Source: Pseudomonas rhodesiae
GTDB lineage: Bacteria; Pseudomonadota; Gammaproteobacteria; Pseudomonadales; Pseudomonadaceae
DNA length: 62,271 bases
Assembly (NCBI RefSeq): GCF_007858255.1
Contig: NZ_VFEU01000027.1
Location: forward strand, 1 to 62,271
Direction: 5' to 3'
A program made the position numbers and the translations under genes. Below, one piece after another: positions 16,027 through 23,332 of the stretch. Positions within the stretch are counted from its first letter, which is position 1; every line of letters starts with the position of its first letter. The notes beneath the pieces were generated by a model that made no database searches, was not told the origin of the DNA, and saw nothing but the letters and a program-made list of their open reading frames with translations.

Positions 16027-16272
16027 ATGATGAACGTACCTATGGGGTTGTTAATTCTGGCAGTGTCATTTTCTGTCAAGGCGGCAGGTCAAGGCGAACC
16101 GATGGAACCGTTCCTGGGCATCCTAAAACTGGTAATAGCTCTCGGTGGCTTAGTTGTGGTTTTGACTGCGGCACGTTGGCTGTATAGCTGGTACCAATGT
16201 CGAAAAGTAACCCGTACCGCCACTGAATCTGTCAAAGAGCGTGTCGCTCGTGGTCAGAAGCCCTATTGCTAA
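16027..16272 (+). CDS. Small membrane protein, unknown
   Basis: 81 residues with a first hydrophobic stretch (about 4-18, signal-like) and a second helix (GILKLVIALGGLVVVLTAARWL), then a basic C-terminal tail. Unknown role, alone between other orphan small genes. Confidence 0.5.
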   Translation: MMNVPMGLLILAVSFSVKAAGQGEPMEPFLGILKLVIALGGLVVVLTAARWLYSWYQCRKVTRTATESVKERVARGQKPYC

Positions 16273-16391
16273 CTCCCATTCTTCAGTGGAGTTTTGCAGG
16301 GCGAACCCCGTTAATGCCCACGCCCCGCTTAGCGGGGCTGGGGTCATAGGAGAGGGCCACTTTCGGGCCTCACAATGAAGAAGGACACATC

Positions 16392-16802
16392 ATGGCAACT
16401 GAATCTCCGTTTCTGAAGCACCGAGAGATCTTGCTCCACCAATCCTACAGCGCCGCTGGCGCGCTCCAAGATTTTGCCCTGAGCTGCTACAACGGCCAGC
16501 TAGGGCAGTTCCGGGGTGACGCCCTGGCCAACTTCGACCAACAGCACTTCGCAATTTTTGTCGAGATGGCCACCTACTACCACCAGCACCGCGAGAATGA
16601 TCCACACTTGCTCGAGGTCGGCGCGGCCATCTGGGCGGATCGTCGTGATCGCGGGCGAAAGCACTTGGCCGAGCTAGCCGAGCACCGTGCGATCAACCCG
16701 AAAGAGTACCCGGACGGCTCGGAGCGAGATTATTTCGACCAGTTGGATTGGCTGAACCGGCAAACTGAACGCATGAAAGCGAAGGGCTGGATCGACGAAT
16801 AA
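16392..16802 (+). CDS. Hypothetical protein
   Basis: 136 residues, soluble and helical, no family recognised. It contains several aromatic-rich helices (QSYSAAGALQDFALSCYNG; FAIFVEMATYYHQHRENDP) and a charged C-terminus. Nineteen bases precede the next small gene, probably in one operon. The hairpin GCCCCGCTTAGCGGGGC at 16322-16338 just upstream may be an intrinsic terminator-like or mRNA element. Confidence 0.55.
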   Translation: MATESPFLKHREILLHQSYSAAGALQDFALSCYNGQLGQFRGDALANFDQQHFAIFVEMATYYHQHRENDPHLLEVGAAIWADRRDRGRKHLAELAEHRAINPKEYPDGSERDYFDQLDWLNRQTERMKAKGWIDE

Positions 16803-16820
16803 AACTGAATGGAGACCACG

Positions 16821-17009
16821 ATGGCAAACGCACCCAGCGAGTTGATGCAGCAACAAGATGACCCTGTGTGGTTCGTGGAGGAGCGCCAGCTGAACGGCGA
16901 CTGGATCGCCATCGACCGCGCGGACGATCAGGCCGAAGCCGAAGCGAAGTTGAGCCATGCCGAGAACTGCCTTCCAGGCACGTACCGTCTGAATCGGTCG
17001 GATTGGTGA
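16821..17009 (+). CDS. Small hypothetical protein
   Basis: 62 residues from ATG 16821 (GGAG upstream; an in-frame ATG at 16809 lacks a site). WFVEERQLNGDWIAIDRADDQ suggests a small beta-hairpin protein. It is the last gene before the leader region of the PAPS-reductase-like gene. Confidence 0.5.
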   Translation: MANAPSELMQQQDDPVWFVEERQLNGDWIAIDRADDQAEAEAKLSHAENCLPGTYRLNRSDW

Positions 17010-17143
17010 GCCCGGCCACGCAAGAGCCATCCCATCCAGGAGAAGCGCAGCCAAGTAGCAGCCGATCGTGCTCTGTTTCCTGTAGATGATTTCTCCTCGG
17101 CTTCCTCCTGTCGCAGGGAGGAGCCGCCTCCACCGCCCATCAG

Positions 17144-17199
17144 TTGGGATTTCCCGTTGCCGCCGTAGGCTGAGTCTGTAGGCACCAGGTAGGTGCTCA
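17144..17199 (+). promoter_or_regulatory. Leader motif 1 with hairpin, before the PP-loop gene
   Basis: TTGGGATTTCC at 17144-17154 is followed by TTGCCGCCGTAGGCTGA and a GCACC/GGTGC hairpin (17182-17186/17192-17196) just before ATG 17211. The segment aligns with the leader at 18377: TTGGGATTTCC, a TGCC, and GCCGTA in the same order. See the two other copies at 18377 and 22387. Confidence 0.55.
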
Positions 17200-17210
17200 G
17201 AGGACAGCCA

Positions 17211-18329
17211 ATGCACCCGTCAATCTCCCGCGCACACCAGTTCGACGACCAGGTAGTTATCCCGGCACTGGGCCAGCAGCTCACCCTGCTTGGGTTCGAG
17301 CCTGAGCCTGCTGTGCTGGCAGAGGGAACCTATTTCGATGCGCCGACAGTGGATCTGGACAGCTATGACCACGTTGTAGTCTGTGTGTCTGGCAAGGACA
17401 GCATCGCTTGCCTGCTGGCACTGATCGAACAGGGTGTGGATCTGCGTCGTGTTGAGCTCTGGCACCATCGGGTGGATGGTGCAGAGGGGAGCACCCTCAT
17501 GGACTGGGCTTTCAATGACAGTTTCATCGAGAAGTTCGCAGCTGCATTCAATCTGCCGCTCTATTTCTCCTGGTTGCAGGGTGGCATCGAGGGCGAAATG
17601 CTCAAGATGGACGCCTACTCCAAGCCTCACATGGTCGAAACTCCAGGCGGAATTATCTGCTTGGATCGGGATACCAGTCGGACATCACCGGCGACCCGCC
17701 GCCGGTTTCCTCAGCAAAGCGCCAGCCTGACAACACGCTGGTGTAGCTCCGCAGCCAAGATCGATGTAGGCCGTAGGGCCATCACCAATCAGGAACGCTT
17801 TCTCGGTACCAAGACCTTGTTCGTCACAGGTGAGCGCCGTGCTGAGTCGAGCAACCGCAGCAAATACAATCAGCTGGAACCTCACGCCGTCGACCGGCGC
17901 AAGGGTCGCCTCGGCCGGCACGTAGATGCTTGGCGACCGGTGCTGCACTACAGCGAAGAACAGGTGTGGGAGCTGCTTTCTCGTCACCGAGTGGAGGCAC
18001 CTGTCCCCTATCGCTTGGGCTGGGGTCGCTTCAGCTGCATGACGTGCATCTACAACTCCCCGAAGGTATGGGCCACCATCAAAAAATACTTCCCTGAGCG
18101 GGTTACCCCGATAGCCGGTTACGAGGACGAGTTTGGGTGCACTATCAGCCGGCAGAAAATCAACGTGGTGGATCTGTCGGCCACAGCGGAAGCGTTCGAT
18201 ATCACCGATCTGGACGCACTTGCCCAGGCGCGCCAGCGCGAGTACGTACTGCCGATATTCACGCCAGAGGGCAAAGCCTGGCAGTTGCCAGCTGGAGCAT
18301 TCGTAACCGAAGGCTGCGGATCGGTTTAA
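17211..18329 (+). CDS. PP-loop, PAPS-reductase (CysH)-family protein
   Basis: 372 residues from ATG 17211 (GAGGAC upstream). The P-loop of the PP-ATPase type is VVVCVSGKDSIACLLALIEQG (about residues 60-80); RWCSSAAKID (about 180) and TLFVTGERRAESSNRSKY follow the order of PAPS-reductase/DndC-like proteins, and GWGRFSCMTCIY (about 275) provides a CxxC pair that may bind iron-sulphur or metal. The protein is longer than metabolic CysH (about 240), and no sulphate-assimilation genes are nearby, so a role in nucleic-acid modification or defence is more likely than cysteine synthesis. Such stand-alone PAPS-reductase genes are frequent on phages and conjugative elements. Exact chemistry unknown. 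Confidence 0.8.
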   Translation: MHPSISRAHQFDDQVVIPALGQQLTLLGFEPEPAVLAEGTYFDAPTVDLDSYDHVVVCVSGKDSIACLLALIEQGVDLRRVELWHHRVDGAEGSTLMDWAFNDSFIEKFAAAFNLPLYFSWLQGGIEGEMLKMDAYSKPHMVETPGGIICLDRDTSRTSPATRRRFPQQSASLTTRWCSSAAKIDVGRRAITNQERFLGTKTLFVTGERRAESSNRSKYNQLEPHAVDRRKGRLGRHVDAWRPVLHYSEEQVWELLSRHRVEAPVPYRLGWGRFSCMTCIYNSPKVWATIKKYFPERVTPIAGYEDEFGCTISRQKINVVDLSATAEAFDITDLDALAQARQREYVLPIFTPEGKAWQLPAGAFVTEGCGSV

Positions 18330-18376
18330 AAAACTCCTCCGCGGATTTCTCCTGAACCGAAGCCGACCTCAGTTCC

Positions 18377-18439
18377 TTGGGATTTCCGATGCCTGCCGTA
18401 CCTTGAATCCATCAGCTCCAGTGAGGAGCCGGATTCAAG
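18377..18439 (+). promoter_or_regulatory. Leader motif 2 with strong nested hairpin, before the DndC-like gene
   Basis: TTGGGATTTCCGATGCC at 18377-18393, followed by GCCGTA and a perfect 9-bp stem CTTGAATCC/GGATTCAAG (18402-18410/18431-18439). Inside it is a second stem, GCTCC/GGAGC (18415-18419/18425-18429). ATG 18453 lies 13 bases after the hairpin, so the structure could control translation. Confidence 0.6.
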
Positions 18440-18452
18440 CACGGAGCTTGTC

Positions 18453-20222
18453 ATGCAGCTGTTCGATGTCGATCTGTTCTCTTCCGCTGGCGTCCAGGAG
18501 ATGCCTGCCAATGTTGTTCGTGGGCCTGAGAAGACCCTGGCCGAGAAGATTGCCGGGGCGGTCGACGCTGTGAAGCGCGTCGTGCGGGCCGGCAAGCAGC
18601 CTGTTGTGGCGTGGAGTGGCGGCAAGGACTCAAGCGTTACGCTGAACATCGCGTTCACTGCAATTCGCGAGCTGGCCACCGAAGGTTTCGCGGTGCCGAC
18701 CTTGAACGTCATGCACTCCGACACCCTCATCGGTGATCCACTGCTACAACCAGAGCCAGATGCAGCAAATGCAGGCCTACGCGAAGGCTGCCGGCATCGA
18801 GTTGAAGGTGTGGGTAGCGAAGCCGGGCCTGAGCAATGACTACCTGGTTAGCTTGGTCGGTGGGCGCATCATCGCCAGCGTTGGCTCCAACGCCAAATGC
18901 CAGCAAATGACCAAAGCAGATCCACTGAAGCGAGTGAAGAAGGCAATCCTCAGGGATGTCGCGGCTCGCCTCGGCCGCAAGTGTGCTGATGACGATATCG
19001 TTTCGCTGATCGGTACCCGGTTCGATGAGTCTGTGCAGCGCGAGCGGAAAATGTCTGAGCGCGGCGAGAGCGCCTTTGAAGCTGTGAACCTCGCCGCCGG
19101 CGCTGGCGGGCACGACTGGGTACTCAGCCCAATCGCTGAAATGACCACCATGGACGTGTTCAGCTACATCGGCCAGGTGATAGCCGGTCGGATTGAGTGC
19201 TACGACCGCTTTAATCAGCTGGTTGAGATCTACCGCGACATGAATGGCGGGGACTGCATGGTGAACGTCTACCTGGCAGGGAAACAATCCGAACGCCCCG
19301 CGTGTGGCCATCGGACAGTGGCTGCTGGTCATGTACGCGCGTCTCTCGAGACTCGTCGGCCGAGAGCATGATTGCCAAGGAAGGCGGCGAGTACGACTGG
19401 CTCAAGCCCCTGAACGACTTGCGGAACTACATCAAGGCCCGCCACTTCGATCCGAGCGCTCGATGCTGGCTGGCGCGCACGATTGATAAGGAAACGGGGA
19501 CGATAAAAATCGCTCCGAATTCCTACTCGCCGGCATTCACCAAAGAGCTGTTGGGAATCATGCTCACGATCCAGCTCGACGAGTTTGACGCCGCCCAGCA
19601 AGCCGGTATCAAACCGCGCTTCACGCTCCTGGATATCCAGCAACTGCTGGCGGTCGAGGCGCTTTGGGGCCGGTATGGATACCAGAAGCCGTTTACCGCA
19701 ATGAGGGTGTTCCTGGAGGTCTACGAGCAAGGTGTTCGCTATGAGATCCCAGACATCGCGGCGCTGCCAAAGTACACCGAGGCAGACCTGCGCTACCCCG
19801 AGGTCGAGGTGCCGTTCTGTGATGATCAGTACCAGGGAATGTTCAACGGCCTGCGCAGTATTTCCCATGCTGCTGCCGATGCTGAGTTCCTGACCACAAC
19901 ACGCAGTGGCATGGTGGTCATGGACGTGGTGACCAGCAGCGGATTCGAGATCGATCGCGAAGGTGCAGAGCTGTTCGTGAACTTCGAGCTGGATAACGCC
20001 CTGTCCCGCGTGACCTTCGACCAGTCTCCGACTGCGGGGCTGCATTACCTGATGGGGTTGGGAACCATCGCGATCTACAAGGGCGACCATGGCGACTGGG
20101 ATCGGATGATGCGGATGTCCAACCAGATTTTCAGAAGCGATCTTCAGCCCATCCTGCATGACCGCGCTGCGCTGATTGCCCGCCTGGGTGGTAGCTCACT
20201 GGGTCAGATCGATCTGTTCTGA
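18453..20222 (+). pseudogene. DndC-like PP-loop sulphurtransferase-like gene broken by two frame changes
   Basis: Three consecutive frames form one DndC-like protein of about 590 residues. Frame 1 (18453-about 18728) holds VVAWSGGKDSSVTLNIAF and LNVMHSDTLI. Frame 2 (about 18729-19311) continues VIHCYNQSQMQQMQAYAKA to VYLAGKQSERPACG. Frame 3 (about 19312-20222) gives SDSGCWSCTRVSRDSSAESM and WLKPLNDLRNYIKA, as in DndC. Relatives have about three more residues at the first junction (DTLxENPV), consistent with a roughly 8-nt deletion; the second junction looks like a one-base loss. DndC-type proteins activate or transfer sulphur in phosphorothioate DNA modification; no dndDE partner is present. 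Either a real pseudogene or two sequencing errors; the first junction argues for real decay. Confidence 0.72.
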
Positions 20223-20264
20223 TTCGGGCCGTGTAAGCAACGACCATAATCCTGTGCGACTATA

Positions 20265-20280
20265 CTGTTTTTACATACAG
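20265..20280 (+). promoter_or_regulatory. Perfect LexA (SOS) box
   Basis: CTGTTTTTACATACAG is a perfect CTGT-N8-ACAG palindrome, the LexA operator of gamma-proteobacteria. It lies 12 bases before ATG 20292 and overlaps the likely -10 region (TATACT at 20261), so the following gene should be induced by DNA damage. Confidence 0.8.
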
Positions 20281-20291
20281 TGAGGCGTGCT

Positions 20292-20543
20292 ATGCCATCT
20301 TCGGAACTGCCGCCATTTGAGCCGGTGACGCTCGACGAGTTGCGTCGCATTTGGTCAGCACATGACGATCCTGACATACGCCGCCTGGCGCTCGAAGTAG
20401 CTCGATATCGGCGTGTGCTGGCAGAGGTCGACAAGCTCTATAAGACCGTCCACCAGTCTTGGCGCGACCAGGTGGGCGGTGATCTGGTGGCCCTGCACCT
20501 CTTGAAACAGGTCATGTATCACGAACGGATGCGCTTGCCCTAA
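20292..20543 (+). CDS. Small LexA-regulated hypothetical protein
   Basis: 83 residues from ATG 20292 (the frame is open to GTG 20280 inside the LexA box). Not recognised. Mostly helical with proline-rich start (PSSELPPFEPVTLDELRRIW) and a C-terminal helix ending YHERMRLP. An SOS box directly upstream implies a role during DNA damage or element transfer. Next to the broken DndC-like gene but with its own promoter. Confidence 0.6.
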   Translation: MPSSELPPFEPVTLDELRRIWSAHDDPDIRRLALEVARYRRVLAEVDKLYKTVHQSWRDQVGGDLVALHLLKQVMYHERMRLP

Positions 20544-20582
20544 TGGCTGGCTGCTTCGTTCTACAGCGCCAGCAGTGCGCCA

Positions 20583-21047
20583 TCAGGATTGAATACGCTC
20601 GAAAGTTATTTGGACAGCGCTAACACATGCGCGATACGCAGCGCTGGAATCTTCCTCCAGCTTCCTTAGGATGGCGCGCCCGGCCAGACTCATTCCGCCG
20701 TCACGGAGGCTGCCAAGCTCGAGAACCGCGCTCAGGGCCGCGTAATCACTGTTGAACTGCTCCCCGTCATCTTGATCAGCAGTTCCGTCCTTGATCTTTT
20801 CAAAGTAGGACATCACTGCCTCAAAGCGGTTAGTGGCTGACTGAATCATGGTCTGTTCCAGTTGGGGCAACGCTGGATCTGCATTCAAAGCTTCATCGCA
20901 CCGCCGAGTCAGCAGGTCGTGCAGCAGATCGGCATCATTGGCCGCATCCACACAATCGCGGTGGAGCGCATTCTCCAAACTGCTCTTCAGCCAGTAGCTG
21001 GTTTCAGGGTTGCTGAGTACCGCTTGAATTTCTTCGTTGATGGCCAC
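20583..21047 (-). CDS. Hypothetical protein
   Basis: 154 residues, all helical and acidic, not recognised. It begins MAINEEIQAVLSNPETSYWL, with later segments DCVDAANDADLLHDLLTRR and FNSDYAALSAVLELGSLRD. Found in an operon-like minus-strand run with the next two genes (21082 and 21631). Confidence 0.6.
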   Translation of the reverse strand: MAINEEIQAVLSNPETSYWLKSSLENALHRDCVDAANDADLLHDLLTRRCDEALNADPALPQLEQTMIQSATNRFEAVMSYFEKIKDGTADQDDGEQFNSDYAALSAVLELGSLRDGGMSLAGRAILRKLEEDSSAAYRACVSAVQITFERIQS

Positions 21048-21081
21048 TGTTCGATTCCTCTGTCCGGAAGGCGTTGTGTGC

Positions 21082-21618
21082 TCAGCGATTCACTGCCGGA
21101 GCACTGGGGAGGTTGCGGTTTTCCTGCGGAGCCATCGGTTGCCCCATCAGCTCAAACGCCGGCGAAATGAACTCGGCTGTCATGGCCTCGGAAAGCGCCT
21201 CCAGCTCGAAGTCGGTCACCTGAAAGCTCCCTGGCCAGATCCTGATGAGTGCCGATTTTCGTGCGACAAGGAATTTCTCCTGTTTGAGCATGGCCTCGTT
21301 GACGGCGATACCAACAGCCTCGACAAGCGCATCGCGGCTCCTGAAGAAATGAGTCATGGAGGAAAACGGGCAGTCGATCGGCACTCCGTCGACGATCACT
21401 TGATTCGGCTTCAGGTCGATGACGACGCGATTCGCCACCACTTTCCGCTCCGTCCACTCAAGAAACCAAGCCCCGAGAGCGCCAGCAGCAGCGACGATGC
21501 CGGCTACTACCCAGGTTCCTTGGCTGGGTGCTTCTACGTCAGGTAACGCAGCAAGCGAGCCCAGTAACGGGAGGGGCAGTATCGCCATCCCCAGTAGGGC
21601 TTTCGACAGATCATTCAT
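21082..21618 (-). CDS. Membrane protein, unknown
   Basis: 178 residues. Two N-terminal hydrophobic helices (about 8-25 and 38-55) precede a soluble, probably cytoplasmic, domain with a mixed alpha/beta pattern (VVIDLKPNQVIVDGVPIDCP). No family recognised. Thirty-five bases separate it from the gene at 20583 and 13 from the acetyltransferase-like gene upstream. Confidence 0.6.
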   Translation of the reverse strand: MNDLSKALLGMAILPLPLLGSLAALPDVEAPSQGTWVVAGIVAAAGALGAWFLEWTERKVVANRVVIDLKPNQVIVDGVPIDCPFSSMTHFFRSRDALVEAVGIAVNEAMLKQEKFLVARKSALIRIWPGSFQVTDFELEALSEAMTAEFISPAFELMGQPMAPQENRNLPSAPAVNR

Positions 21619-21630
21619 TATGCGTCCTCG

Positions 21631-22218
21631 CTAAAAATTGCACGTCGTCGTGTGCGCTTCAACTGCATAACCGCGGCTTGCAGTAATCAGTTGCACCTTA
21701 CTTTCCAATAACTCGGCGATGATCTTGATCGCTGCCTGACCTCCCAAGCTGTACAGGTGTGCGTCTGCTTCTAGCTCGAACAGGCGTGTCGTACGATCCG
21801 GCGTTGTCATGATCAGCAGCAGTACCTGCTGCATGACATGCTCAAACGCCACCTCACAGAGTCGGCGACACAGACCAGTCTTACGGTGAACCGGCGCAAG
21901 ATAAATGGCCTTGAGCATCAGATGAAAGCTGGTCTCGCCTTTGCTCTGGAGTGCTGTCAACTCAAGGGAACACAGCCCAGCCAAATTGTTGCCAACCCAG
22001 ATCTCGTGGCACCCTTCGGCCGGGAAATTTGTAGGCGATAGAAGATCACCTTGTGGGCGATCTGATTCGTCGAAAATCCGCGCCCTTTGCGGTGGTGTTG
22101 AGAGGCGGTAAGTAACCATCACTGCTCTGCTCATAGGCTCCCCACCAGGATGGTCGTCGAGGTGCAGTACCGCTGGTTGGAGTTCCGGCAGTAGTTTGAT
22201 CAGGTCAATATCTTTCAT
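21631..22218 (-). CDS. GNAT-fold acetyltransferase-like protein
   Basis: 195 residues. The acetyl-CoA binding motif A is suggested by LKAIYLAPVHRKTGLCRRLCEVAFEH in two parts: a beta strand (HLMLKAIYLAPVHR) and R-x-x-G/T-G-L-C-R-R at about 115-125. The substrate is unknown, and the family match is weak enough that a degenerate GNAT is possible. Confidence 0.5.
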   Translation of the reverse strand: MKDIDLIKLLPELQPAVLHLDDHPGGEPMSRAVMVTYRLSTPPQRARIFDESDRPQGDLLSPTNFPAEGCHEIWVGNNLAGLCSLELTALQSKGETSFHLMLKAIYLAPVHRKTGLCRRLCEVAFEHVMQQVLLLIMTTPDRTTRLFELEADAHLYSLGGQAAIKIIAELLESKVQLITASRGYAVEAHTTTCNF

Positions 22219-22386
22219 AAGGGAAACCGTTGGATCGCTGATGTCGGCCGATTATTCCACGCCGTCAGCGCCAGCAAGGCCGTAATCAGGTCGTAAAGCG
22301 GTCAGAAAACGTTCTCCCTACTCAGGGGGATAATTTCTATCTGGAGTGCTTGTATCTGGCCCTATCAGGCATTGCGCCAGCGGCCG

Positions 22387-22428
22387 TTGGGATTTCGGTA
22401 GGAAATGAGACGGTGGCCACCTCCTACC
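22387..22428 (+). promoter_or_regulatory. Leader motif 3 with hairpin, before the TGT/DpdA-like gene
   Basis: TTGGGATTTC at 22387-22396 followed by GGTAGG/CCTACC (22397-22402/22423-22428) enclosing GGTGGCCACC (22412-22421). ATG 22442 lies 13 bases later, the same spacing as at 18453. The 165 bp between the divergent gene at 22218 and this motif hold no supported gene. Confidence 0.5.
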
Positions 22429-22441
22429 AGGAACCACCAGC

Positions 22442-23332
22442 ATGGAAATCAACCGCCTCCCCGCTTGGCTTCAGGCTTACCGCGATGGCCATCGTCAAGG
22501 CAATGCCCAAGCGCTAGCAGCCTATGCCGATTACTACTGCATGGACGGGTCAGCCGACATGGAGCTGGATATTGAGGAGCGGCTTGGCTACATCCCTCCG
22601 CCGATGGTCTCGTATGCAAGCCGAACGGGCACACGCCGCAACCTCGCAGCAATGCGCGGGGCGGGTTGGCGTTTACTCGTTTCTGCGGCCGGGGTTCTGC
22701 GCACTGAGGGGTTCGAGCATTACGCCTTGGACAACGGAGCGTGGAGCGCTTTCCAGCAGGGCACGCCGTTCGATGAGCGTGCTTTCGGCCGTGCCGTGGA
22801 TCTTCTTGGCGAAGACGCTGACTGGGTTGTCCTACCTGACATCGTGGCAGGTGGAATGGAGTCGCTGGATTTCAGCCTGCGCTGGCTGGATCGGCTAAAG
22901 GGATTCCCTCAAAGGTTGCTCATTGCTGTGCAGGATGGAATGGAACCAGACGATGTGCGTGAGTTCTTGAGCCCATCCGTAGGGATATTTCTCGGAGGGA
23001 GCACCCCTTGGAAGCTGCAAACCATGGCTGCCTGGGGTGTCCTTTCTCGTCGCCGCAACTGCTACTACCACGTTGGCCGGGTCAACAGCGCTCGACGGAT
23101 CGGAATGTGCGCTGCCGCCAGTGCTAATTCCTTCGACGGTACCAGCGTGACACGCTTCGCCGACACGCTGCCTGCGCTCCATGCCGCGCTGTGCTATGCC
23201 GATGACCAGGGTGATCTTTTCTCTCTAGCGAAGGAGGACGTTGCAGCCACGCCATTCAATTGCTGTTGGCCGCTGCCTTCGAGACAGCACTGTTTTCATG
23301 GAGCCCACCATCATGAAGATGGGGTTATCTGA
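22442..23332 (+). CDS. tRNA-guanine transglycosylase-like (DpdA-type) protein
   Basis: 296 residues. The sequence follows a TGT-like barrel: SYASRTGTRRNLAAMR (about 58-73), YALDNGAWSAFQQG (about 97), DWVVLPDIVAGG, LLIAVQDGMEP, VGIFLGGSTPWK, HVGRVNSARRI and SFDGTSVTRF (about 240). The last resembles the FDCVLPTR block holding the nucleophilic Asp of TGT. It is shorter than TGT (about 375) and lacks the CxCxxC zinc site, as short phage and plasmid DpdA-like proteins do. DpdA exchanges guanine for 7-deazaguanine in DNA; whether this one acts on DNA, RNA or a nucleotide is unknown. No queuosine-precursor genes (FolE/QueC/QueD/QueE) are in the window. Linked to the PP-loop genes by a shared leader motif. 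Confidence 0.68.
   Translation: MEINRLPAWLQAYRDGHRQGNAQALAAYADYYCMDGSADMELDIEERLGYIPPPMVSYASRTGTRRNLAAMRGAGWRLLVSAAGVLRTEGFEHYALDNGAWSAFQQGTPFDERAFGRAVDLLGEDADWVVLPDIVAGGMESLDFSLRWLDRLKGFPQRLLIAVQDGMEPDDVREFLSPSVGIFLGGSTPWKLQTMAAWGVLSRRRNCYYHVGRVNSARRIGMCAAASANSFDGTSVTRFADTLPALHAALCYADDQGDLFSLAKEDVAATPFNCCWPLPSRQHCFHGAHHHEDGVI

Noticed and set aside
17211..18329. Metabolic sulphate-reduction CysH
   Set aside because: Longer than CysH, with no cysteine-synthesis neighbours and a DndC-like CxxC block.
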